From assembly GCF_003947435.1 (NCBI RefSeq), contig NZ_RCOS01000129.1:1-57526 (forward strand): DNA of 57,526 nucleotides, read 5' to 3'. The DNA comes from Candidatus Methanodesulfokora washburnensis (GTDB lineage: Archaea; Korarchaeota; Korarchaeia; Korarchaeales; Korarchaeaceae). The notes under the pieces were generated by a model. It was not told where the DNA came from and made no database searches. It saw nothing but the letters and a program-made list of their open reading frames with translations. The position numbers and the translations under genes were made by a program. Positions 17,432 to 25,381 of this stretch are shown piece after piece. Positions within the stretch are counted from its first letter, which is position 1; the number at the start of each line of letters is the position of its first letter.

Positions 17432-18855
17432 GTCGGTATTATCAAATCCCTCGCCCTCTCGTGTGTATGAGGTGTTTTTCTGGCTAATCTTGCTTTTCTC
17501 CATAGTTCCTCTATTGATGAAGCACCAGCATAGCCAAAAGCGGCTTTTAAGGCTGTAGAAAGCTCTTCTACAACCATATTAACTTCCCCTCTATATGGAA
17601 CAAATGCCTCTATCCCCTCAGGCATTCCCTTTGCCGGCTGACTATATCTGTCTAAAGCCATCCTCTTTTTCCTTGCCGCCTCGCTCCCCATTCCTCTGTG
17701 CCTCTTGTAGTACCTGCTCCCTATTGATATAAGCTCTCCCGGGCTCTCCCTGCATCCAGCGAATATATAGCCCATCATGACAGAGGAAGCACCGAGAGCA
17801 AGAGATATAGCGATATCTCCTGCCCCTCTTATTCCACCATCCGCTATTATGGGCACATCAGCTCCCATCTCCTTGACAGCATCGGCAACTTGAGCTACAG
17901 CAAAAGGAGTTGGAGCTCCAACCCCTGTTACCTCCATTGTCGTGCAAACAGACCCGCTTCCTATACCAACTCTGAGCCCTGCGACATCCATCGACGATAT
18001 TATGTCAACAGCTGCCTCATAAGTTCCTATGTTTCCTGCAACTACATCCACATCCACCTCTTTTAACAGCTTTTTAGTCGCCTCCATCACTCTTAAGCTG
18101 TGAAAGTGAGCCACATCTATAACCAAGAGATCCGCTATTTTTGAAAGTTCCTTTGCCCTCTCCAAATCGAAAGGAGAGATAGCTGCTCCAACTCTGAGCC
18201 TTCCATGCTCATCTCTTGTCGCATTTCCATACCTTCCTCTTAAAGCTATGTCTTTGTATGTTATCAGGCCCTTAAGCCTTCCTTCCTCATCTACAACAGG
18301 AAGTTTCTCTATCTTGTGGCTTTTCATAAGTTCTTCGGCCTCTTCCATTTTTATCCCTTCCTTAGCAGTTATTACATCCCTTGTCATGACATCTGCAACT
18401 CTAAGCGATGGATCCGCAAACCTGACATCTCTCCCCGTTATTATCCCGACAAGTTTTCCCTCCTCCACAACAGGAAGTCCGGATATCCTGTTCTTCTCCA
18501 TTATCTCAGCTGCTTCTTTTATTGTCGACCTAGGATCTATCGTGATTACATCCCTTATTATGAAGGATTCTGCTCTTTTCACTCTTTTTACCATCTCAAC
18601 TTGCTCCTCCTTGCTGCAGTTCCTGTGTATTATCCCTATCCCACCACTTCTAGCCATTGCAATTGCCATCTCGCTCTCTGTAACAGTGTCCATGGGAGAA
18701 GATATGAATGGAACCTTCATCCATATGCCCTTCGATGCCCTAGTGCTGAGATCCACTTCAGATGGCTCAACAGAGGACATACCGGGCAGAAGAATCAGAT
18801 CATCAAACCCTATAGCGTCCAAAGAGTTGGTTATCTTGCTCAGGAACTCCCGCAT
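17428..18855 (-). CDS. guaB: Inosine-5'-monophosphate dehydrogenase
   Basis: A 475-residue IMP dehydrogenase (IMP + NAD to XMP), the first committed step to GMP. The barrel is interrupted by a pair of CBS domains (about residues 95-205). The catalytic cysteine loop reads GIGSGSVCTTMEVTGVG, slightly different from the common GPGSICTTR form. The flap has RGMGS and the dyad-like DRYSQ, followed by PEGIEAFVPYRG. A TATA box (GATTTAAATAAGG, about 18874-18886) sits 25 nt before the ATG, so the message is leaderless. Confidence 0.95.
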   Translation of the reverse strand: MREFLSKITNSLDAIGFDDLILLPGMSSVEPSEVDLSTRASKGIWMKVPFISSPMDTVTESEMAIAMARSGGIGIIHRNCSKEEQVEMVKRVKRAESFIIRDVITIDPRSTIKEAAEIMEKNRISGLPVVEEGKLVGIITGRDVRFADPSLRVADVMTRDVITAKEGIKMEEAEELMKSHKIEKLPVVDEEGRLKGLITYKDIALRGRYGNATRDEHGRLRVGAAISPFDLERAKELSKIADLLVIDVAHFHSLRVMEATKKLLKEVDVDVVAGNIGTYEAAVDIISSMDVAGLRVGIGSGSVCTTMEVTGVGAPTPFAVAQVADAVKEMGADVPIIADGGIRGAGDIAISLALGASSVMMGYIFAGCRESPGELISIGSRYYKRHRGMGSEAARKKRMALDRYSQPAKGMPEGIEAFVPYRGEVNMVVEELSTALKAAFGYAGASSIEELWRKARLARKTPHTHERARDLIIPT

Positions 18856-18972
18856 ATGAATGATGCCGAACCTTATTTAAATCTTAGCCAGCTGGATCGA
18901 GGGTAATATCGTTTTTTAGCTCATTTTTATCTCTTATTCCACCATGAGCTTCATGAATCCAGCTCTTGCTTC

Positions 18973-20037
18973 TCATTTTTTCCTCAGAATTTCCGCCGTT
19001 CTGAAGAACATCGGCCAGAAGGGGTCCTCAGAAGGCATATCTATGGATTCCCCATTGTCCATGAAGACTCCCTCTCTTTCAACAACTTCCCCTATTATCC
19101 CAGCTTCTATTCCCCTTTCCTTAAGCTTTCTAAGGGCTTCTGGAGCTTTTTCAGGTTTAACTGTGGCTATTAATGTCCCTTCACTTATAGCAGCAAAAGG
19201 ATCAGCTTTTATCTCTGTTAGCTCAGAGAAAGCTGAGATTATCATCCTCACATCATCTCTAATGAAAAGTCCCCTCTTTCTTACGACTATTCCGACATTG
19301 CTTGCCCTCGCTATATCATGAAGGGCTCCCCAAACTCCATACTCTGTTGCGTCATGCATCGATGTCACACCTGTCCTAAGTCCTACTGAGGAAAGTGTTA
19401 GAGCATCCTCTACAACGCTCTGCAAATAGAATATGTTCTTTGCTCTCTCAGCAAACTCCCTCCCGAACCTCCCCTCCAAGTACTCTGGGAACATTGTTGA
19501 GAGTATTCCTGCTGCCTCGACAGCAGGACCTTTTGTCATTATGACAAGATCTCCCGGCCTTGCCATCTCCGTTGTGACGTATCCATCTCTGGTAGTAACT
19601 GCAAGCATCGTGGCACCACCTATCATCGGATAATCAGTTCCCTCGTACTTGCCTGTGTGACCCGCTACTATGGATACTCCAAGCTTCTCGCACTCCCTGC
19701 TTATCCCAGTCCAGAGCAACCTGAACTCCTCCTTGCTCATCTTAGGCGGAAGGTTCAAGTCTATCGAAAGGTATCTTGGCGGAACACCTGATACAGAGAC
19801 GTCGCTCGCAAGTATATGAACTGCAAACCAAGAGCTCCTCTCCCATCCGTATTCAGGGACAACAAAAACAGGATCACTCTTTACTATAATTGCTAGATCT
19901 CCCAGTTCCACCACTCCAAAGTCAACCCCGTGCTTTGGCGGCACAGCAACACTGGGATCTCTCTTTCCCAAGTTAGGATATATTATCTCATTAAATATAT
20001 CTGAGCTCAGTTTACCTAACTTCTCCATTATGGACAC
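18973..20037 (-). CDS. AIR synthase/HypE/ThiL superfamily protein in thiamine operon
   Basis: A 354-residue protein of the PurM/HypE/SelD/ThiL ATP-binding superfamily. It has the N-terminal glycine-poor metal/ATP segment around IIVKSDPVFVVPEYGW, the HILASDVSVSGVPPRYLSID segment typical of the superfamily (ND/SDI.A.G), IVAGHTGKYEGTDYP and the C-terminal domain with GTLIATVKPEKA. HypE would end in a carbamoylated Cys tail, but this ends in RTAEILRKK with no cysteine, so it is not a classic HypE. It is the last gene of the TPP-riboswitch operon and overlaps thi4 by 10 nt, which makes a thiamine-phosphate kinase role (ThiL-like) attractive. That is inference. Confidence 0.7.
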   Translation of the reverse strand: MSIMEKLGKLSSDIFNEIIYPNLGKRDPSVAVPPKHGVDFGVVELGDLAIIVKSDPVFVVPEYGWERSSWFAVHILASDVSVSGVPPRYLSIDLNLPPKMSKEEFRLLWTGISRECEKLGVSIVAGHTGKYEGTDYPMIGGATMLAVTTRDGYVTTEMARPGDLVIMTKGPAVEAAGILSTMFPEYLEGRFGREFAERAKNIFYLQSVVEDALTLSSVGLRTGVTSMHDATEYGVWGALHDIARASNVGIVVRKRGLFIRDDVRMIISAFSELTEIKADPFAAISEGTLIATVKPEKAPEALRKLKERGIEAGIIGEVVEREGVFMDNGESIDMPSEDPFWPMFFRTAEILRKK

Positions 20038-20813
20038 CTTTTTAACTCCTTGATAATTAGGTCAGCAACTTTTTTACCAGATAAAATCATACCACCGAAT
20101 ATTGGGCCCATTCTTGGTCCACCCCTTACAGCAGCTGCAGCCATCCCAGCCACCCAGAGACCAGGAAAAACCTCTCCAGTGGACTCAACAACACCTTTTT
20201 CTGCCCTTACAGCATCCATGGAGTGCTCTCCTAGGACTTTTATTCCGAGCTCTGGATTCTTCTTCGCAGCTATTGTTACAACCTCCGCATCATGGCCTGT
20301 GCAATCCACAACAGCCCTGCTCTCAAAAGCAAGGGGATCGACATGAAGGCCCGCTGATGTCACAGCAGACCACTGTACTACAACTCCGTGCACACGGGAG
20401 TTCTTTATTATAAGATCCTCCACATTAGCGCCAAGAAGGATCCTAGCACCTGAGTCTATAGCACCTACAGCTAGCTTTGCAATAAACTCAGCAACATCCA
20501 CAACCCATATGCCCCTTGAGTAGGGCTCTAACTTGACGCCTATCTCCTCTAGAATCTCTTGAGCTGGTTCCTGCACTATTACCCTAGGAAAGAGCATTCC
20601 TCCTCCACCAATTCCACCTCCAAAGCTGAGCCTTCGCTCAATTATACATGTCTTGAGACCAGCTCTGGCAATATACATGCCGGTCACGAGTCCGGATGGT
20701 CCAGCGCCTACTATTATAACATCATTTTTTGCTAGATCCATCAGAAATTTTGATCCTCTCTCTATTATCGCACTTGTGACAACGTACTCCTCAACAGGAA
20801 ATATCTCCATCAA
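20028..20813 (-). CDS. thi4: Thi4 family thiazole synthase (histidine-type)
   Basis: A 261-residue Thi4 flavin-fold enzyme that makes the thiazole moiety of thiamine from NAD and glycine. Seen are the dinucleotide motif VGAGPSGLV (35-43), FGGGIGGGGMLFP, CTGHDAEVV and GPRMGPIFGGMILSG. Yeast Thi4 donates sulfur from a cysteine in its CCMDP segment. Here the corresponding position is His157 in SAGLHVDP, as in methanococcal enzymes shown to use free sulfide catalytically. It overlaps thiDN by 4 nt and the AIR-synthase-like gene by 10 nt. Confidence 0.93.
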   Translation of the reverse strand: MMEIFPVEEYVVTSAIIERGSKFLMDLAKNDVIIVGAGPSGLVTGMYIARAGLKTCIIERRLSFGGGIGGGGMLFPRVIVQEPAQEILEEIGVKLEPYSRGIWVVDVAEFIAKLAVGAIDSGARILLGANVEDLIIKNSRVHGVVVQWSAVTSAGLHVDPLAFESRAVVDCTGHDAEVVTIAAKKNPELGIKVLGEHSMDAVRAEKGVVESTGEVFPGLWVAGMAAAAVRGGPRMGPIFGGMILSGKKVADLIIKELKRCP

Positions 20814-22162
20814 AGACCCCTCCCTATCTCAACAACTCTTTTTGCCACATCCACCGCATTCAGCCCAAATATCTTCACCATAGGCTCTTTACCAATCCCC
20901 CCAAGGTCTATTATTGCCTCGGTTAGCTTTCCAGCTCTTTTTACTGCTTGTTCTATCCCCCAAGGAATGCTTGCTCCCTCCTTTCTCCTTATCTCTTCCG
21001 GCTCCTCACTCCTGTTGTAGTAGGATGTCTCGATTCCGAGCTTCTCAATAGCCCGCATAACCTCCTCAGAGTATTTTATGTTCACAGCTGCCCTGATCCT
21101 TGGATCATACTCCGATGCCTTTATCAGGGCCCTGGCCATGTGCCAAGAGGCTCCAAATTCGGGGCATGAGGAGGCCTTCACCTTTGTTCCTATTTTTACT
21201 ATTCTACCAGGCACTCCTGCGACGTCCTCAACCCCTCTCAGGTAGTGCCTCGGAAGACCCATAACCAAGTTCATCTGGCATTCAGGGACAAGATTTGAGA
21301 CAAAGGCTCCATTTTCCTCCAGAATTTTTATGGCTTCCTTCAGGTTCTCCAGAACCCTGAATTTCTCTGCATCCAGCTGAAGATAAGCCATGGGATTGAC
21401 CGGCCCGTTTCCTCTTCCGATAGACAGACCGTACTCTATAGCTATGTATATGAACTCCTTTGCTTTTTTAACAGCGATTTCTATTCCCTCCCCCTTTGCC
21501 AGCTCGGCAGTTATAGCAGCTGAAAACGAACATCCAGTTCCATGGGTATTTTTGGATTTTATCCTTCTTGTTCTGAGCTCTTTAAAGCTGCCCGAATAAT
21601 AAAGGACGTCCACGCTCTCCTCCCCTTCTGCATGCCCTCCTTTCACAACAGCAGCTTCTGCTCCTAGCTCCTCCACTATGATTTTAGCAGCTCTTCTCAT
21701 GTCTTCCAGCGAGGTTATCTTTATGCCCGAAAGCCTCTCCGCCTCAGGAATGTTTGGAGTCACCACCTTTGCCAGCGGTATTATCCCCTTTATGAGGGCC
21801 TCAACAGCATCTTCCCTCAGAAGAGGAGCACCGCTCTTCGCTATCATAACCGGATCGACGACAAGAGGAAATCCATATCTTCTGACAGCTCTTGAAACAG
21901 CCTCTATTATCCTTGAGCTGCTCAGCATTCCTGTCTTCGCTGCATCCACCCCCATGTCCTGAACTACAGCATCTATCTGCTTCTCAACTACATCTGGATC
22001 AACTTCCTGAACTGCTGTAACAGAAAAGGTGTTCTGAGCAGTTATTGCTGTTATGGCACATGTTCCATGAACTCCTAGAGCTGCAAAAGTCTTGAGATCA
22101 GCCTGAATTCCAGCTCCTCCTCCGGAATCGCTGCCAGCTATTGTGAGAGCGACGGAAATCAT
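20810..22162 (-). CDS. thiDN: Bifunctional HMP(-P) kinase / thiamine phosphate synthase ThiD-ThiN
   Basis: A 450-residue fusion. Residues 1 to about 265 are ThiD, which phosphorylates hydroxymethylpyrimidine twice (IAGSDSGGGAGIQADLKTF near the start, VVDPVMIAKSGAPLL, and the anion-hole motif NTHGTGCSFSAAI). Residues about 275-450 are ThiN, the archaeal thiamine phosphate synthase that replaces ThiE (VPECQMNLVMGLPRHY, GRIVKIGTKVKA, then the C-terminal IPWGIEQAVK and DLGGIGKEPMVKIFG). The gene overlaps cytX and thi4 by 4 nt on either side. Confidence 0.95.
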   Translation of the reverse strand: MISVALTIAGSDSGGGAGIQADLKTFAALGVHGTCAITAITAQNTFSVTAVQEVDPDVVEKQIDAVVQDMGVDAAKTGMLSSSRIIEAVSRAVRRYGFPLVVDPVMIAKSGAPLLREDAVEALIKGIIPLAKVVTPNIPEAERLSGIKITSLEDMRRAAKIIVEELGAEAAVVKGGHAEGEESVDVLYYSGSFKELRTRRIKSKNTHGTGCSFSAAITAELAKGEGIEIAVKKAKEFIYIAIEYGLSIGRGNGPVNPMAYLQLDAEKFRVLENLKEAIKILEENGAFVSNLVPECQMNLVMGLPRHYLRGVEDVAGVPGRIVKIGTKVKASSCPEFGASWHMARALIKASEYDPRIRAAVNIKYSEEVMRAIEKLGIETSYYNRSEEPEEIRRKEGASIPWGIEQAVKRAGKLTEAIIDLGGIGKEPMVKIFGLNAVDVAKRVVEIGRGL

Positions 22163-23337
22163 CTCATCAACCTCCCCAGCACCTGCTGCATGACAAATGA
22201 AACAAGAAATGAGGGTATTGTGGCCCCGAGCCAGCTAAAGTAATTTATTATAAGAAAATATGTTACAATGCCCAATGCCCAAGATACCAAAGACTCAAGC
22301 CTCAGCATCCTCTCCTCCTCCCTTTTAAGAAGAAAATCGGAGATAAAAGCACCTGACAACGGGACAAAGAGCCCTCCTATGAGCAGAAGGAACCATTCGT
22401 ATGTCTCTGGAGAGAAAAGGGATGCCAAGGCTCCTCCTGCTACGGTGGCTGCTACGACCAGCTTCCTCCCGCTTGCTCTCGGAAACATGTTCTTAACAGA
22501 CATCGCTGTGGAGTATATGTCGGCCCATGCATTGTCTGTCTCATCAGCTATTAGTGGGAGAAGAGCTAATGAGCCGAAGTACATCGTTGCTATCGATGCA
22601 GGAGTTAGTATTTGGCCTGTTGCTGCTGCCATTGCTGCTCCCAAAAAGTAGTACCATGAGTTGGCAATCGTATATCCTGCTACAGTTCCTATAACAGAGC
22701 TCTTTATGCTTTTTGCAAATCTGTTATAATCTGATATAAGAGGCCACCAAGATATGGGCATCGCAACAACAAAGTCCATGGCATACAACAAAGGCATCCC
22801 ATGGGGGGAGTAGCTTGGAATCCTCGGAATTGTCTGATAGGCAAGCCATATTGTTATCGTTAGAGCTATCCAGACAACAAACTTCTCTATATAATGCCTT
22901 ATCACAGCTAGAGGTCCCCAAAGAGCCATAAGCATGCACCATGCTGAGAAGAAGAGTATCCAGAGAAATCTATCCAACCCAGTTATCCTGAAAGCAGCAT
23001 CAGCCATTATGAATATCTCAAATGCAGTCCATCCTATTAGCTGAATTATGTTGAGAACTGTGGGCAGATATGATCCCATGCTGCCGAGAAATGGCCTCAG
23101 AGAAACCATTGTTGGCACTCCCTTTTTAGTTCCGGGTATTCCTGTCAGAGCAAGAAGAAGGCTTCCGATAAGGGATCCTGCTATGGAGACAAAAAGTATC
23201 TCCCATATGCTCAAGCCAGGGAATAGAAGAGCCCCCGCTTGAAATACCAAGAGCCCTATCCCAAGATCAAGCCACAGGATGGATACATCTAAAAAACCCA
23301 ATTTCCTGCTCGGAACCGGCTCTACCTCGAACTCCAT
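22159..23337 (-). CDS. cytX: CytX-like NCS1 transporter (hydroxymethylpyrimidine/thiamine precursor)
   Basis: A 392-residue membrane protein with about 12 hydrophobic segments, of the NCS1 nucleobase:cation symporter family. Its place directly behind a TPP aptamer and ahead of thiDN and thi4 fits CytX, the predicted importer of the thiamine pyrimidine precursor. The motif GIPGTKKGVPTMVSLRPFLG near residue 66 is the conserved N-terminal loop. The ribosome site GGGAGAA 8 nt before the ATG is part of a hairpin in the riboswitch leader. Substrate is assigned from genomic context, not from residues. Confidence 0.85.
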   Translation of the reverse strand: MEFEVEPVPSRKLGFLDVSILWLDLGIGLLVFQAGALLFPGLSIWEILFVSIAGSLIGSLLLALTGIPGTKKGVPTMVSLRPFLGSMGSYLPTVLNIIQLIGWTAFEIFIMADAAFRITGLDRFLWILFFSAWCMLMALWGPLAVIRHYIEKFVVWIALTITIWLAYQTIPRIPSYSPHGMPLLYAMDFVVAMPISWWPLISDYNRFAKSIKSSVIGTVAGYTIANSWYYFLGAAMAAATGQILTPASIATMYFGSLALLPLIADETDNAWADIYSTAMSVKNMFPRASGRKLVVAATVAGGALASLFSPETYEWFLLLIGGLFVPLSGAFISDFLLKREEERMLRLESLVSWALGIVTYFLIINYFSWLGATIPSFLVSFVMQQVLGRLMR

Positions 23338-23344
23338 TCAGGTT

Positions 23345-23371
23345 CTCCCAGGGCAGGGAGATCCTCGAACC
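23345..23371 (-). promoter_or_regulatory. Riboswitch expression platform: RBS hairpin and anti-aptamer segment
   Basis: Between the TPP aptamer and the cytX start the transcript can form a hairpin TCTCCC-TGCCCT-GGGAGA, which buries the GGGAG ribosome site. Just upstream, GGTTCGAGG (23363-23371, read on the minus strand) is perfectly complementary to CCTCGAACC inside the aptamer (23414-23422), next to its conserved ACCTGATC. The two pairings look like the alternative states of a translational switch. This comes from inspection; no folding energy was computed. Confidence 0.65.
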
Positions 23372-23379
23372 CAACCAGC

Positions 23380-23478
23380 GGGCGCAATCCCTACGCCGGC
23401 ATTACCCGGATCAGGTTCGAGGGGTCGGCAGCCACGAGCTGCCCTCTCAGCCGGGTTTCCCCAGCTCCCCCTGCGCCC
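23380..23478 (-). promoter_or_regulatory. TPP (THI element) riboswitch aptamer
   Basis: The minus-strand transcript holds the hallmark TPP aptamer sequences: GGGGAAACCCGGCTGAGAGGG on the 5' side and ACCTGATCCGGGTAATGCCG followed by GCGTAGGGA on the 3' side. They are closed by a P1 helix GGGCGCA/TGCGCCC (23472-23478 with 23380-23386). It lies about 42 nt upstream of cytX, the first gene of a thiamine operon. The stems are unusually G+C rich compared with the surrounding genes, as expected for structured RNA in a thermophile. Confidence 0.96.
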
Positions 23479-23497
23479 ATTACTTAGCTCAACAAAC

Positions 23498-23509
23498 AGT
23501 TAAAAAGTT
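23498..23509 (-). promoter_or_regulatory. TATA box of thiamine operon
   Basis: AACTTTTTAACT on the minus strand lies about 25 nt before the first base of riboswitch helix P1, so transcription would begin almost exactly at the 5' end of the aptamer. Confidence 0.55.
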
Positions 23510-23542
23510 TTCTTTCTAAAAAAATAAAGAGGGGAAGAGAGA

Positions 23543-23740
23543 TCAGTGGGCCACTCCGAAGTAGGTGTAGGAGACGTATATCAGTATCACCAGCAGTATC
23601 ACAGCCAGTATCAAGCTGTATGCGATGAATTTCTTCTCTATGGGGAGAAGTGGATGGTATGCCTCTCCCTCCTCAGCTTTTGTCTCAGCTGCATTCACAA
23701 GCTTGGAGACCAGAAAACCTAGGAAGTTGAACCAGAACAT
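23543..23740 (-). CDS. Small single-helix membrane protein downstream of YeiH-type transporter
   Basis: A 65-residue protein with a short hydrophobic N-terminus (FWFNFLGFLVSKLV), an acidic loop (ETKAEEGEAY) and a strong C-terminal membrane helix (about 41-57). A good ribosome site (GGGGTGATCT) overlaps the stop region of the transporter gene 5 bp upstream, so the two form an operon. I recognise no family; it may be a small accessory subunit of the transporter. Confidence 0.65.
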   Translation of the reverse strand: MFWFNFLGFLVSKLVNAAETKAEEGEAYHPLLPIEKKFIAYSLILAVILLVILIYVSYTYFGVAH

Positions 23741-23745
23741 CTAGA

Positions 23746-25233
23746 TCACCCCTTTGCAAGAGGAACTGGGACATTGTGGAAGAATATCCAAGATATGAAC
23801 AGCCCTATCCAAAGTATGAAGCCGAAGAGGCATATTAAGTACACCACAATGACCTTTCCGAGTCCCTCCTTCCTGAAAACCCTGAAGTCGGTCACAAGCC
23901 CTATTGAGAAGAACGTCATTGCGAAGAAGAACACTCTTATAGGATCTATCTCACCCATTGCTGCATTTGCCAGCTTGGCTGCTGCAGAGCTTGATGCAGC
24001 TATTGCCAGCATAACAAGGAATGTTATGAAGTATCCTATTATGAACTTTGGAAATCTGAACCATATCTCTAGCTTTCTCACCTTCTCTCCAGGCTTCCTC
24101 TCTATCCACGTGACCCATATCACTGCTAGCACAAAAGCCCAGACTCCTATGAATATGTCTATGAATATCTTTGTTGTGATAGCTGCTGTTAGCATCCACC
24201 CAGACTCAAGATTTAGTCCCATTCCTGCTGCCTTTGCCCTTATCAGGGCATCCACAAGAGCTCCTGATGCTGCTGCAGCCCCGTCTGTCTTAACAGCTAA
24301 TCCCATCCATGCGCCCATCACCATCCCGCTAAAGGTCGGGTATAGAGCCCATGATAGCCAAGGCAGTATGAGCAGCTCAACGACAGCGAATGCAACAATT
24401 ATGCTCGATAGAGTTATGGGTATAAATGGTCTTGATTTCACAGCAGCTCCTGTTGCTATTGCTGCGGATACTCCGCATACAGATATTCCCGATGCAAGAG
24501 GAGCAGCCCATTCTTTTGTCATCTTGAAGTACTTCCTTGATATAAAGTAAACTAGAGGCCAGTATATTAAGTATGCCTCAACTATAGCGCATAACCCTCT
24601 GAAGAGGACTACCATAGCATAGCCAAGTGCTCCTGCTGCCTTCACACCTATAGTAGTTCCCAACAGGACTATGGCTGTCTTTATGTACCACTCAGGCCTA
24701 GCTGCATCGAGAAGCTTCTCCGCAAATCCCCTGAATGCGTTCCTTATTATCAGGCCCACTATCAACAGGTATACGAAGCCTCCCTCTGGAGTTAACCCAA
24801 GTGAGAAGGGCAGAACAACATTTCCAACCTTGGGAACCGCCCTTCCCAGCTTCGGATCCCATGTTGGTACTGCTGCGCTGTATCCCCAGCATCCAATAAT
24901 CCATATTATTGCAGTTGCCCAGTATATGAAGGTGAAGCCTGCAGCGAACTTCTTCAAGTTGTACTTCATCGCATAAGCTCCTATGCATAGAAGCACTAGT
25001 AGGAATATGTATTGAAGCACAAGGGAGCCCCATCCTACCCATTCATACATCTTGTTATTTGGAGATATCGCTTTTGTGATGTCGATCCACACGTTTCCAT
25101 GCCAGTTCCATCCTATCAGGCTTATGTTTGCAAATGGGCCAAGACCGAGGAAGAAGATCAGAAGACCGAGCCAGAGGGCCCACCAGTCCTCCTTTTTCCA
25201 CATAGCAGACCAATCTATTTTCTGCTGGGACAT
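23746..25233 (-). CDS. YeiH/UPF0324-type putative anion (sulfate/sulfite) exporter, N-terminally extended
   Basis: A polytopic membrane protein of about 495 residues. The C-terminal two thirds match the YeiH (putative sulfate exporter) family, with SGISVCGVSAAIATGAAV and the terminal FFAMTFFSIGLVTDFRVF segment. Normal members have about 340 residues; the first about 150 here add some four membrane segments and aromatic-rich loops. The frame stays open to an ATG at 25266, but a TATA-like TTTAAAT (25265-25271) overlaps that codon, so I place the start at 25233 (MSQQKIDW). The family is not biochemically settled. With a sulfite reductase locus in the same window, handling of sulfite, sulfate or an organosulfonate is plausible. 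Confidence 0.8.
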   Translation of the reverse strand: MSQQKIDWSAMWKKEDWWALWLGLLIFFLGLGPFANISLIGWNWHGNVWIDITKAISPNNKMYEWVGWGSLVLQYIFLLVLLCIGAYAMKYNLKKFAAGFTFIYWATAIIWIIGCWGYSAAVPTWDPKLGRAVPKVGNVVLPFSLGLTPEGGFVYLLIVGLIIRNAFRGFAEKLLDAARPEWYIKTAIVLLGTTIGVKAAGALGYAMVVLFRGLCAIVEAYLIYWPLVYFISRKYFKMTKEWAAPLASGISVCGVSAAIATGAAVKSRPFIPITLSSIIVAFAVVELLILPWLSWALYPTFSGMVMGAWMGLAVKTDGAAAASGALVDALIRAKAAGMGLNLESGWMLTAAITTKIFIDIFIGVWAFVLAVIWVTWIERKPGEKVRKLEIWFRFPKFIIGYFITFLVMLAIAASSSAAAKLANAAMGEIDPIRVFFFAMTFFSIGLVTDFRVFRKEGLGKVIVVYLICLFGFILWIGLFISWIFFHNVPVPLAKG

Positions 25234-25264
25234 CGTCCCACCGGGGGAAATAAAGATGGAGATC

Positions 25265-25271
25265 ATTTAAA
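25265..25271 (-). promoter_or_regulatory. TATA box of YeiH-type operon
   Basis: TTTAAAT on the minus strand, about 34 nt before the preferred ATG at 25233. It overlaps the alternative upstream ATG, which argues against that start. Confidence 0.5.
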
Positions 25272-25381
25272 GGTTGACATAGAAATATAGAAAAACAATA
25301 TTTTGGTAGAAAAATTCCAGAAAAAACTATAGTTGTAAAGGCAGCGGAGATTTTTAAACTCAATGCAGATCTTTTTATCAA

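Noticed and set aside
18973-20037. HypE hydrogenase maturation protein
   Set aside because: No C-terminal cysteine for carbamoylation and no other hyp genes; the thiamine operon context points elsewhere.
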